From positions 620,001 to 684,000 of the forward strand of contig CAXXGC010000013.1 in the NCBI GenBank assembly GCA_963667875.2: a stretch of 64,000 nt of DNA, written 5' to 3'. Position 1 is the stretch's first letter. Each line of letters opens with the position of its first letter. Under the pieces are notes generated by a model. That model ran no database searches. It had not been told where the DNA came from and saw only the letters and a program-made list of their open reading frames with translations. The DNA comes from JAEXOD01 sp963667875. Lineage in GTDB: Bacteria > Bacteroidota > Ignavibacteria > Ignavibacteriales > Melioribacteraceae. The position numbers and the translations under genes are program-made. Shown one piece after another: positions 45,157 to 53,527 of this stretch.

Positions 45157-46959
45157 TTATTTTAAAAGCACCATTTTCTTCAAATCATTAAATACAGGAA
45201 TTTTCCCCGCTCCGGTTACTTCTAACCTGTATAAATATATCCCGCTGCTGTAGCAGCTTAAATCTATTTGTGTTTCGTTATATCCTTTGCTTTTGGCTCC
45301 TTCTAAAAGTGTTTTTATAAGTTCGCCTGTTATAGTATATAATTTTATTCTAACTTCACCCGGTTCCTTTAAACTGTAACTTATTGTTGTATTTGGGTTA
45401 AAAGGATTAGGGTAATTTTGATATAATTCGTAACTGTAATTTTCGGTTATTAAAGCATCTTCATTATTGGTTATGTTTACATTAACTTCGGTTGAAGCAA
45501 AACTTTCATTTTCCGAACTATCAACAGCAGTTATTTTATAATAAATGGTTAAAGTTCCTTTATTTAAAGTATCATAAAATATCGGTTCAGTTGTTATTAC
45601 TATTTTTTTTGTGCTATCCAAAACAAAATTTGGGTTAATATCTTTATAAACATAATATGTCTTAAAATCCGCTTCCGTGTTTTTATCCCATGTAAGTTTT
45701 ACCCTGTTTTTTTCCTGTTCGTAAAACGCAGCAACATTTTTTACCGGTTTTGGAGCTAAATCTTTATATACATAACTTTCACCTAATGGTCCGCCATACA
45801 TTCCAATATCACTTCTTGAACCGTTTATATCAAAAATGTTTGGGATACCTTTATCTATTGCAGGTGAATACTTTTGTAGTCTATAATCAAAAGTACCCCC
45901 AACAATTGGCAAAGTATCGTTTACAAACATTGGGTCGGCTTTAATATCATGTGCACCGGCAGGTATATTTTGGTACATTAAATAAGTATTATTAAAAAAC
46001 AAATTATAATCCACATCCCCTTGATTGCCGTAACTGTAAACACCTTTATAATTATTTGTAAAAATGTTATTTTTTATTTTATAATGTTTTGGCAGGTTGC
46101 CAATTTCTATTCCGTATATATAACTTTTTGCTATTACGTTGTTTAATATAAATGTAGTATCTGCTGCACCCGACATTGCAAAAGAACCAATACCGTATCT
46201 AAAACCATATATTAAATTATTTTTTATTATTACTTTTTTATTTGCTGTTATTTCTATTCCATAATAATTTATATCTGATGGAGTTGTTAACAATATATTG
46301 TTTGTAATTGTAAAACTACCTCCATAATCTAAGTTATAGATCCCTTTGGGAGGTGCAGCACCGCCGCTTCCAGGTAAAATACGAAAAATATTATTATTAA
46401 ATATATACGAATATTCATCGTCAGTTACCACACCTATTCCGGTATTTGAATTTTTAATAATGGTATTACTTATCACTCCTCCTTTTTGTAATGATATACC
46501 CCGCCATGTGGAATCTATAATGCAGTTATTTACAAGGCAATAACTATTATCGAAGTACATTGCAAAATAATTTACCGATTCTTCAATTTTTTTCTTTTTT
46601 AAAGTAAGATTTTTTACTGTGATACTTGAATTCGAAAATTCGCATAAAGTAAATTTATCATATTTACCATTTACACCAGTCCCATCAATAATACATTCAT
46701 CAGTATCAATACCAATGATAGTAATATTTTTGTTTTGAACCCAAATGGTTTCCCTAAATATACCTCTATCTATATATATCGTATCACCGCTTGCACAATA
46801 ATTAAAACATTTTTGTAAACTGTCGCATGCAGTTTGCCATGATGTATAGGGAGCAATACTGCTCCCCGTTTTACTTATATATCTTGTTTCACTTAATAAG
46901 TGTGAAGTTATAAAAAACAAATAGATATAAAATAATTGAATCCAAAGTCGTTTTAACAT
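45157..46959 (-). CDS. T9SS-secreted right-handed beta-helix protein
   Basis: A 600-residue secreted protein: signal peptide (about 1-23), pectate-lyase-like parallel beta-helix (about 28-370, with successive NN-containing turns such as ITNNILL and IKNNLIYG), an Fn3 domain (about 390-480) and a T9SS domain (about 515-600, LYQNYPNPFNPNTT). No pectinolytic residues were identified, so carbohydrate binding or a lyase role is only possible. ATG 46959 preferred over a TTG at 46986. It stands alone. Confidence 0.8.
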   Translation of the reverse strand: MLKRLWIQLFYIYLFFITSHLLSETRYISKTGSSIAPYTSWQTACDSLQKCFNYCASGDTIYIDRGIFRETIWVQNKNITIIGIDTDECIIDGTGVNGKYDKFTLCEFSNSSITVKNLTLKKKKIEESVNYFAMYFDNSYCLVNNCIIDSTWRGISLQKGGVISNTIIKNSNTGIGVVTDDEYSYIFNNNIFRILPGSGGAAPPKGIYNLDYGGSFTITNNILLTTPSDINYYGIEITANKKVIIKNNLIYGFRYGIGSFAMSGAADTTFILNNVIAKSYIYGIEIGNLPKHYKIKNNIFTNNYKGVYSYGNQGDVDYNLFFNNTYLMYQNIPAGAHDIKADPMFVNDTLPIVGGTFDYRLQKYSPAIDKGIPNIFDINGSRSDIGMYGGPLGESYVYKDLAPKPVKNVAAFYEQEKNRVKLTWDKNTEADFKTYYVYKDINPNFVLDSTKKIVITTEPIFYDTLNKGTLTIYYKITAVDSSENESFASTEVNVNITNNEDALITENYSYELYQNYPNPFNPNTTISYSLKEPGEVRIKLYTITGELIKTLLEGAKSKGYNETQIDLSCYSSGIYLYRLEVTGAGKIPVFNDLKKMVLLK

Positions 46960-47082
46960 ATAATTGAATTTAGATAAAAAAGACAATAAACAAAAAAATT
47001 AAATATTTTCAATTTTCCCTCTGATAAAAAATATTATTCCAAATAATTTCCAGATATAAAACTTTTCATTTTATATAAATAG

Positions 47083-47721
47083 TTATTCAATAATCCCAAC
47101 TGCTCTTGTAGGTGAACCATCACAATTTTTAATTCTTAGCGGTAAACAGGAAAAATAGAATTCTTTTCCAATTAGTTTTTCCAAATTATTAAGATTTTCA
47201 ATAATTATTTTGTTACTTCCTAACACATGATAATGGTTTACATAATCGGTTGAACCAACCGGATCTATTGAGATATAGTCAAATCCAAAACCTTTAATAT
47301 TTGTTTGCACTAATTTTTTTACAAAATCTTTGTCCAATACAGGGAAATTGTAAAAATATTCCTCTTTCCCCCACAATTTACTCCAGCCCGCACAAAATAA
47401 TAAAAAATCATATTTGGTTAAATCCAAAAAATCAAAGTTAATATCACTTTCCTCAATCACCTTTTTATTAGATTTGCCAATATCAATAACAATTCCTTTA
47501 CCATAAAATTGTTCAACATTAAAATCATCTAAACCGTTTGCTCCGGCAATCATATGCGCGGGTGCGTCAATATGGGTTCCGGTATGCGAAAACATTGTAA
47601 TTAGTTTTTCAGCAAAACCATTTTTTTCAATTGTACACTCATCTATCAATTTTGGTTTTTCAGTACCCGGATAAACAGGCATATCGGACGTAATAAAATG
47701 TGTTAAATCTATAATTTGCAT
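47083..47721 (-). CDS. Cyclase/kynurenine formamidase-family hydrolase
   Basis: A 212-residue metal-dependent hydrolase of the cyclase family. The metal site HTGTHIDAPAHM (about 46-57) fits HxGTHxDxPxH, and DLTHFITSDMPVYPGTEKP is the usual start. Members hydrolyse N-formylkynurenine, isatin or cyclic amides; the substrate cannot be read here and no tryptophan-degradation gene is nearby. It is monocistronic between the beta-helix gene and a repeat-rich spacer. Confidence 0.8.
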   Translation of the reverse strand: MQIIDLTHFITSDMPVYPGTEKPKLIDECTIEKNGFAEKLITMFSHTGTHIDAPAHMIAGANGLDDFNVEQFYGKGIVIDIGKSNKKVIEESDINFDFLDLTKYDFLLFCAGWSKLWGKEEYFYNFPVLDKDFVKKLVQTNIKGFGFDYISIDPVGSTDYVNHYHVLGSNKIIIENLNNLEKLIGKEFYFSCLPLRIKNCDGSPTRAVGIIE

Positions 47722-47998
47722 TGTTTTAACCTAAAATTTGTAAAATATAATCCACATCTCGAATAAAAAAGATGGTAAAAACCAATCTTGGTTTGTTCCC
47801 ATCACCGACATAAACAGACCATATAAAAATTGGGGATCAATTAAGAATTTCTATCTTAATACAACAAACAATGTCACCCATTCAGGGTTCTTTTGTTATT
47901 TTTCTCCTTTTGCTACAATTATGTCATCCCTTCGGGATTAATTAATACCATACAGCATATTACAATAAAATGAGTTACTGCTAATTTGCTCACTCAGG

Positions 47999-48093
47999 AG
48001 CACTCCGGCGGAGTGCCATGTTTGTAACCACACGAAACACCGCAAACAACCAGCACGGCAGAGCCGTGCCACATTTGAATATATTATTCCCCA
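47999..48093 (+). repeat. Modular palindromic repeat, copy 1
   Basis: Hairpin GCACTCC-GGC-GGAGTGC (48000-48016), then CATGTTTGTAA, a spacer, hairpin GCACGGC-AGA-GCCGTGC (48053-48069), then CACATTTGAATATATTATTCCCCA. The same order of elements recurs at 59268-59360. GC-rich stems in an AT-rich setting. Confidence 0.8.
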
Positions 48094-48165
48094 TCCTAAA
48101 CACATTCCGCAAAAGCTGGGTTATTAACAAAACGAATAGATAGTATAACGATTCAGCAATACATT

Positions 48166-48190
48166 CCCCTTCTCTTTTTAAGAGAAGGGG
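48166..48190. repeat. 11-bp hairpin, possible dispersed repeat
   Basis: CCCCTTCTCTT (48166-48176), loop TTT, AAGAGAAGGGG (48180-48190), followed by TTAGGGGATGAG. Perfect stem. It lies 72 bases downstream of the korC-like stop but has no T tract, so a terminator is unlikely. Confidence 0.6.
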
Positions 48191-48261
48191 TTAGGGGATG
48201 AGTTCTCAAATGTATTATACTTTTATAATATCCTTGTCTGAATAATAACATTACTAATTAA

Positions 48262-48798
48262 TTAATTAATTAAAGCCATACCTTTACGTAAAGCTTCTTC
48301 ATTAATAGGTAATAAATTATGATATCTTTCAGGAAGAACTTTTTTAACTCCTTCAAGAATATTTTCGATTTTAATAATTGGTTTTTTCTTTAAAAAAGCA
48401 CCAAGCATAATCATATTTAACACTTTAGTGTTTTTCATTTTTGCTGCTTCATTACTTGCATCAATTGCATAGATGTTAATATCGGTACGGGTTGGCGGAT
48501 TAATAACATTAGTGCTGTCATAAATTAATAAACCACCCGGCTTTACTGCTTTTTCAAATTTATCAATTGAAGGTTGATTTAATGCTAATACCGTATCAAA
48601 TTTAGCAATAATGGGCGAGCTGATTTTTGAATCGCTAACTATAGTAATACAATTTGCGGTTCCGCCTCTCATTTCAGGACCGTATGAGGGCATCCAGCTG
48701 ACTTCTTTATTTTCCATCATACCTGAATAACACAAAATCATACCCATTGAAAGCACACCTTGTCCGCCAAATCCGGCAATTATTATTTCTTCGTTCAT
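48262..48798 (-). CDS. 2-oxoacid:ferredoxin oxidoreductase, gamma subunit
   Basis: A 178-residue gamma subunit. The start EEIIIAGFGGQGVLSMGMIL and SWMPSYGPEMRGGTANC are family signatures. ATG 48798 has GGAG upstream, inside the end of the beta gene (the beta TAA and this ATG are one base apart); the upstream in-frame start at 48834 would lie inside the beta gene. Last gene of the delta-alpha-beta-gamma cluster. Confidence 0.9.
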   Translation of the reverse strand: MNEEIIIAGFGGQGVLSMGMILCYSGMMENKEVSWMPSYGPEMRGGTANCITIVSDSKISSPIIAKFDTVLALNQPSIDKFEKAVKPGGLLIYDSTNVINPPTRTDINIYAIDASNEAAKMKNTKVLNMIMLGAFLKKKPIIKIENILEGVKKVLPERYHNLLPINEEALRKGMALIN

Positions 48799-48799
48799 C

Positions 48800-49618
48800 T
48801 TATTTCTCCTCGCCTTTTGGGGTTTTAATATCACCTAACGGATAATACGGAAGCATATTTTCTTCTAACCATTTATTCGACTGTACAGGTGTCATTTTCC
48901 AATTTGATGGACAGTTAGATACTATTTCAACAAAACAAGTTCCTTTGTTTAATTTTTGGTATTCAAATCCTTTTTTAATAGCTGCTTTAGCTTTTCTAAC
49001 ATTTGCAGGTTTATGTACCGATTGTCGTGTAACATAATAAGTCCCGGGTAAAGTAGCAATTATTTCCGTAATTTTTAATGGATATCCCATTGTTAAAACA
49101 TCTCTGCCGTAAGGTGAAGTTGTTGATTTCATGTTTGGTAATGTAGTTGGGGCCATTTGTCCGCCTGTCATACCATAAATTCCATTATTAATAAAGATAA
49201 TCAATATATTTTCACCTCTGTTACAGGTATGAATTGTTTCACCTGTACCAATTGCAGCCAAATCACCATCACCCTGATATGAGAAAACATATTTATCAGG
49301 AAGCACTCTTTTAATTCCTGTTGCGGCAGCTGAAGCTCTTCCATGAGGAGCTTGTGACATATCTACATTTAAATAGTTATATGCAAATACCGAACAACCT
49401 ACCGGGGCTACTCCAATTGTATCTTCTTGAATTCCGAGTTCTTCAATTACTTCGGCAAGAATTCTGTGTGCAACACCATGCCCGCAGCCGGGACAATAAT
49501 GCATTGGTGTTTCAGTTAATGTTTCAGGTTTTTCATATATTAAATTTTCTTTAACACATATTCCTTCTTCTGCTAAAATTTGTTCGAAATGTTCATCAGT
49601 CATAGTTCTTTCGTTCAT
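48800..49618 (-). CDS. 2-oxoacid:ferredoxin oxidoreductase, beta (TPP-binding) subunit
   Basis: A 272-residue subunit carrying thiamine pyrophosphate. It has HYCPGCGHGVAHR with two Cys, the TPP-Mg motif GDGDLAAIG ... NNGIYGMTGGQ, and TTSPYGRDV. It overlaps the alpha gene by four bases. The ETIHTCNRGENI stretch resembles branched-chain (VOR) and 2-oxoglutarate (KOR) enzymes; which substrate is used is not settled by sequence alone. Confidence 0.9.
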   Translation of the reverse strand: MNERTMTDEHFEQILAEEGICVKENLIYEKPETLTETPMHYCPGCGHGVAHRILAEVIEELGIQEDTIGVAPVGCSVFAYNYLNVDMSQAPHGRASAAATGIKRVLPDKYVFSYQGDGDLAAIGTGETIHTCNRGENILIIFINNGIYGMTGGQMAPTTLPNMKSTTSPYGRDVLTMGYPLKITEIIATLPGTYYVTRQSVHKPANVRKAKAAIKKGFEYQKLNKGTCFVEIVSNCPSNWKMTPVQSNKWLEENMLPYYPLGDIKTPKGEEK

Positions 49619-50685
49619 TTCAAACCTCCAATAAAAATTTTTTCAAAATGCTCTAAAATCTCTTCGGGTGTTGGTACAACTCCTCCCATTCTTCCATAAA
49701 ACTCAACCGGAGTTTTACCATTTACACCAAGTCTTATATCTTCAACCATTTGTCCGGCGTTCATCTCAACATCAAGTATACCTTTTAATCTGCCTGCCAT
49801 ATCATTAATAATTTTATAAGGGAACGGATATAAAGTAATTGGTCTAATAACTCCAACTTTAATACCTTTAGCACGTGCTAATTGTGCGGCTTTTGAGCAT
49901 ATTCTTGCGCATAATCCAAATGCAGTTATAACATAGTCAGCATCATCACAATCAATTAATTCGCAGCGAATTTCATTTTCTTCCATCAATTTATATTTTT
50001 TTTGCAAATGAAGATTTACATCTTCCATTTTATCAGCTTGAATATGAAGAGAAGTAATAAAATTCCTTTCCCGTGTTTTTGGTTTGCCTACAGTAGCCCA
50101 ATCGGGTACATCTGTGGTTCGCGGCATCTGTTCAAATAATTCAACTTTTTCCATCATTTGGCCTAAAGCACCATCCGAAAGAATCATAATTGGATTTTTG
50201 TATTTAAATGCTAATTCGAATGACAATTTAACAAAATCGGATAATTCCTGTACTGTTGAAGGTGCAAGTACTATCATTTTGTAGTCACCATGACCGCCGC
50301 CTTTTACAGCTTGAAAATAATCACCTTGTGAAGGTTGTATTGTACCTAAACCGGGGCCTCCCCTAACTACATTTATTAAAAGACAAGGAAGTTCGGCACA
50401 AGCAATATACGAAATTCCTTCCTGCATTAAACTCATTCCCGGACTTGAAGAAGATGTCATAACTTTTTTTCCGGTTCCTGCTGCTCCATAAACCATATTA
50501 ATAGAAGCAACTTCACTTTCGGCCTGTAATACAACCATACCTGTTCTTTTTTCAGCTTCTTTAGCCAAATACTCTAAAACTTCCGATTGAGGAGTAATTG
50601 GATAGCCAAAATAAGCATCGCAGCCTGCTCTAATAGCAGCTTCTGCCATTGCTTCATTCCCTTTCATTAACTTAATTTCACTCAT
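49615..50685 (-). CDS. 2-oxoacid:ferredoxin oxidoreductase, alpha subunit
   Basis: A 356-residue alpha subunit with GYPITPQSEVLEYLA and the QAESEVASINMVYGAAGTGKKVMTSSSSPGMSLMQEG block, typical of VorB/KorA-type subunits. It binds TPP and substrate with the beta chain. It overlaps the ferredoxin gene by four bases and the beta gene by four, so the cluster is translationally coupled. Confidence 0.9.
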   Translation of the reverse strand: MSEIKLMKGNEAMAEAAIRAGCDAYFGYPITPQSEVLEYLAKEAEKRTGMVVLQAESEVASINMVYGAAGTGKKVMTSSSSPGMSLMQEGISYIACAELPCLLINVVRGGPGLGTIQPSQGDYFQAVKGGGHGDYKMIVLAPSTVQELSDFVKLSFELAFKYKNPIMILSDGALGQMMEKVELFEQMPRTTDVPDWATVGKPKTRERNFITSLHIQADKMEDVNLHLQKKYKLMEENEIRCELIDCDDADYVITAFGLCARICSKAAQLARAKGIKVGVIRPITLYPFPYKIINDMAGRLKGILDVEMNAGQMVEDIRLGVNGKTPVEFYGRMGGVVPTPEEILEHFEKIFIGGLK

Positions 50686-50969
50686 TCTTTCACCGTAATA
50701 GTTATATCATTAGTTACATTTGATATTGTTGCAATTGGTTCTTTTTTCTTTTCTACCTGTCTGTATACTTTTATTGCACCTTCAGGACATACTAACGCAC
50801 AACTAACACAGCCTGTACAGGTATCATCAACTTTTACAATATACAAATATCCTTTGTTATTTACTGTTCTCGATTTCTCCAATGCTTCTTGCGGACACGC
50901 TTCAACACATAATTCACAGCCTTTACATTTTTCAATATCAATAATGATATCGCCTTTAACTTTCGCCAT
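50682..50969 (-). CDS. 2-oxoacid:ferredoxin oxidoreductase, delta subunit (2x[4Fe-4S])
   Basis: A 95-residue ferredoxin subunit with two cluster motifs, CKGCELCVEACP and CTGCVSCALVCP, each CxxCxxCxxxCP. It passes electrons between the enzyme and external ferredoxin. First gene of the cluster; start ATG 50969 follows AGGAA. Confidence 0.9.
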   Translation of the reverse strand: MAKVKGDIIIDIEKCKGCELCVEACPQEALEKSRTVNNKGYLYIVKVDDTCTGCVSCALVCPEGAIKVYRQVEKKKEPIATISNVTNDITITVKE

Positions 50970-51487
50970 AATAATTCCTCATATATTTTGGTATTGCTTA
51001 TTTCAATTAGTTTATTAATTGAGAGTTTTTAACGTAAAAAGGAAACTTTAATATTGGACTTATTAAAAAATTTTATAAACTCTGTCTTATCTAAAATTAA
51101 GTAAAATTTAAGTATTTTCAAACTATTTTTTAATTTTAATGATGTTTGAAAATACTTCTGTACAATTGGATAAATATTAGGTATTTGTGTATATCCACAT
51201 ATCTATATGCATTTAACTGGATTAAATTCTATTATAATCTTTATTTTAAGATAAAAGCCCAAAAATTATTTTTTATATTTTTAAACTTTTTCACTTAAAT
51301 TTATATTTTATTCAGTCAAACCTCATTTTCTTTCTAAAATTGTGATCTATATCACATATTATTAAAACCTGAACAGAAAACTAAAATATTTATTAAAATT
51401 CTTTTAAACCATGACTTAAATGCAGGTGTCCAAATGAATGCTATAACACATATTCAGATATTAATATACTTTGATGGAGACTCAGAA
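50970..51487. other. 518-base divergent spacer between the oxidoreductase and CotH genes
   Basis: No gene seen. Very AT-rich, with the promoters of both divergent operons. The one clear element is the 16-bp palindrome at 51341-51356. Confidence 0.65.
51341..51356 (+). promoter_or_regulatory. CRP/FNR-type binding site upstream of the cotH-like gene
   Basis: TGTGATCTATATCACA is a perfect 16-bp palindrome with the TGTGA-N6-TCACA arms of CRP-class regulators. It lies 132 bases before the predicted ATG at 51488. The motif is that of E. coli CRP; which CRP/FNR relative would bind here is unknown. Confidence 0.65.
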
Positions 51488-53512
51488 ATGAAACGAGTAA
51501 CAATTCCTTTTTTAATATTCATATTTTTATCAATAAATATTTATTCCCAAAATCCGGGGGATAATGTATTTTCCGGAATACAGGTTCATACAATAAAAAT
51601 CAATTTCTCACAACCTAATTATTGGGACACTCTTACTTATTATTATAACCTTGGAGATGAGCAATATATACCAGCTACCGTAACAGTTGACGGTACGGTT
51701 TTGGAAAATTGCGGTGTCCGTTTTAAGGGTAATTCTTCATTTAGTCATCCTAATAATAAAAAATCTTTCCGCATCGGTTTTGATGAATATGTCAGCGGTC
51801 AAAAATGGGATGGGTTAAAAGGAGTTCATTTAAATAATGTTTATGGCGATCCTACATTTATGCGAGAAAAAGTCTATTTGGATTTTTGTAAAGAAGCTGG
51901 TATTGCAGCTCCCCGTGCCAATTATGTTACTTTATACATTAATGATACATTATTTGCTTTTTATTCATTAATAGAACATGTTGATAAAAAATTCCTTGCA
52001 ACCCATTATGGTGTAAGCAGCGGTGATTTATTTAAAGCAGTTGACGGGTTTGATAACAATTCTTTGGTCTCTGATTTTAAGTGGATAACTGCGGTAGCGG
52101 ATTCTTATTATACACGTTACGAATTAAAAACAGACGGGTCAACAACCGCATGGCCAAGTTTAATTGGGTTGTTGGATTCTATCAATAACAGCTCAACTAT
52201 TATAAACGCATTAGATTCCAAAATAAATTTATCAGCATTATACAATTCAATTGCAGCGGATATGATTTTTGCCAATTTAGATTCTTATCTTAGCAGCGGA
52301 AGAAATTTTTATTTCTATTTTAATCCTACTACAACAAAAATGGAATGGATTAAATGGGATGTTGGGTTAAGTTTTGGTGATTTTAGCGGAGGTGTTTCAA
52401 ACTACGAAAATTTAAGTTTAACCTATCTAATTAATTCGGCAAATAGACCGTTAATTGGTAAAATTTTTGGTAATGCTGCATTAAAAAATAATTATTTACA
52501 CAGTTTATGCAACTTAAACAACACTTATTTTATAAAAGCCAATTTATATGCAAAAATAGATAGTATTGCCAATGTAATTAGGCCTTATGTTTATAACGAT
52601 GCACGTAAACAATATACAAATGCCCAATTTGAACAGAATATTTCAGCCGATCTATCAATAACAAGTGTAGGTGGCGGAACACGTATTCCCGGATTAAAAT
52701 CTTTTATAAATTTGCGCAAAAATAGTATTACATCACAATTAACAACACTTGGTATTAACTGCCAAATTACAGTTGAACCGGGAGATGTTGTAATAAATGA
52801 ATTTATGGCTCAAAACGATACTATTTTAGATCCGGCCGGCGAAAAAGATGATTGGGTTGAGTTATATAATAATACAACCGGCACTATCAATTTAAGCGGT
52901 ATGTATTTATCAGATAGTTATTCAACTCCAACCAAGTGGCAATTCCCTGCTAATACAGAAATTGAACCAAATGGTTACTTAATTGTTTGGGCGGATGAAG
53001 ATTCCGGACAAACAGGGTTCCATGCATCATTCAAAATTTCTGCCGGAGGTGAACAATTGATACTTTCTAATATAGATAGTTCTGTTTTAGACAGCATTAG
53101 TTTTGGTGCGCAGACAATAAATTTAACAATGGCCCGCAATCCAAACGGTACAGGTATTTTTATTCAAAGTGAACCAACTTTTAATTCTAATAATGATAGT
53201 ACTACCTCAGTTGAAGAAACTGAAACTGCTTTGCCGGAAGAATATAAATTATTGCAAAATTATCCTAATCCGTTTAATCCTTCAACAATTATTGAATATC
53301 AAATTACAAATCCGGAATTCGTATCGTTAAAGATTTATGATATTTTAGGTAAAGAAATTGCTATACCTGTAAACGAATTTCAATCTGCAGGTTATTATAA
53401 AATCAGTTTTAATGCAAATACAGTAGGCAGCAGATTAGCCAGCGGAATCTATTTTTACAAATTGACTGCCGGTAATTTTTCAAAAATTAAACAAATGCTT
53501 TTATTAAAATAA
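51488..53512 (+). CDS. T9SS-secreted CotH-like protein with lamin-tail domain
   Basis: A 674-residue secreted protein: signal peptide (about 1-20, ending IYSQ), CotH kinase-like domain (about 30-390, with GVRFKGNSSF, KKSFRIGFD and LYINDTLFAFYSLIEHVDKKFLATHYG), a lamin-tail domain (about 445-560, VVINEFMAQNDT ... DDWVELYN) and a T9SS domain (about 595-674, LLQNYPNPFNPST). CotH proteins are atypical kinases of surface proteins. ATG 51488 has GGAG eight bases upstream and gives the signal peptide. First of three + strand T9SS cargo genes. Confidence 0.85.
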   Translation: MKRVTIPFLIFIFLSINIYSQNPGDNVFSGIQVHTIKINFSQPNYWDTLTYYYNLGDEQYIPATVTVDGTVLENCGVRFKGNSSFSHPNNKKSFRIGFDEYVSGQKWDGLKGVHLNNVYGDPTFMREKVYLDFCKEAGIAAPRANYVTLYINDTLFAFYSLIEHVDKKFLATHYGVSSGDLFKAVDGFDNNSLVSDFKWITAVADSYYTRYELKTDGSTTAWPSLIGLLDSINNSSTIINALDSKINLSALYNSIAADMIFANLDSYLSSGRNFYFYFNPTTTKMEWIKWDVGLSFGDFSGGVSNYENLSLTYLINSANRPLIGKIFGNAALKNNYLHSLCNLNNTYFIKANLYAKIDSIANVIRPYVYNDARKQYTNAQFEQNISADLSITSVGGGTRIPGLKSFINLRKNSITSQLTTLGINCQITVEPGDVVINEFMAQNDTILDPAGEKDDWVELYNNTTGTINLSGMYLSDSYSTPTKWQFPANTEIEPNGYLIVWADEDSGQTGFHASFKISAGGEQLILSNIDSSVLDSISFGAQTINLTMARNPNGTGIFIQSEPTFNSNNDSTTSVEETETALPEEYKLLQNYPNPFNPSTIIEYQITNPEFVSLKIYDILGKEIAIPVNEFQSAGYYKISFNANTVGSRLASGIYFYKLTAGNFSKIKQMLLLK

Positions 53513-53527
53513 ACTATGGGGAAAATG

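Larger units (their letters stand above)
47722..48261. other. Non-coding repeat-rich spacer
   Basis: No gene seen. It holds a copy of the palindromic repeat family shared with the 59.3-kb region (47999-48093), an 11-bp hairpin at 48166-48190, and weaker modules (CACCCATTCAGGGTTC, ATCCCTTCGGGAT) resembling those at 24.0 kb. Confidence 0.65.
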
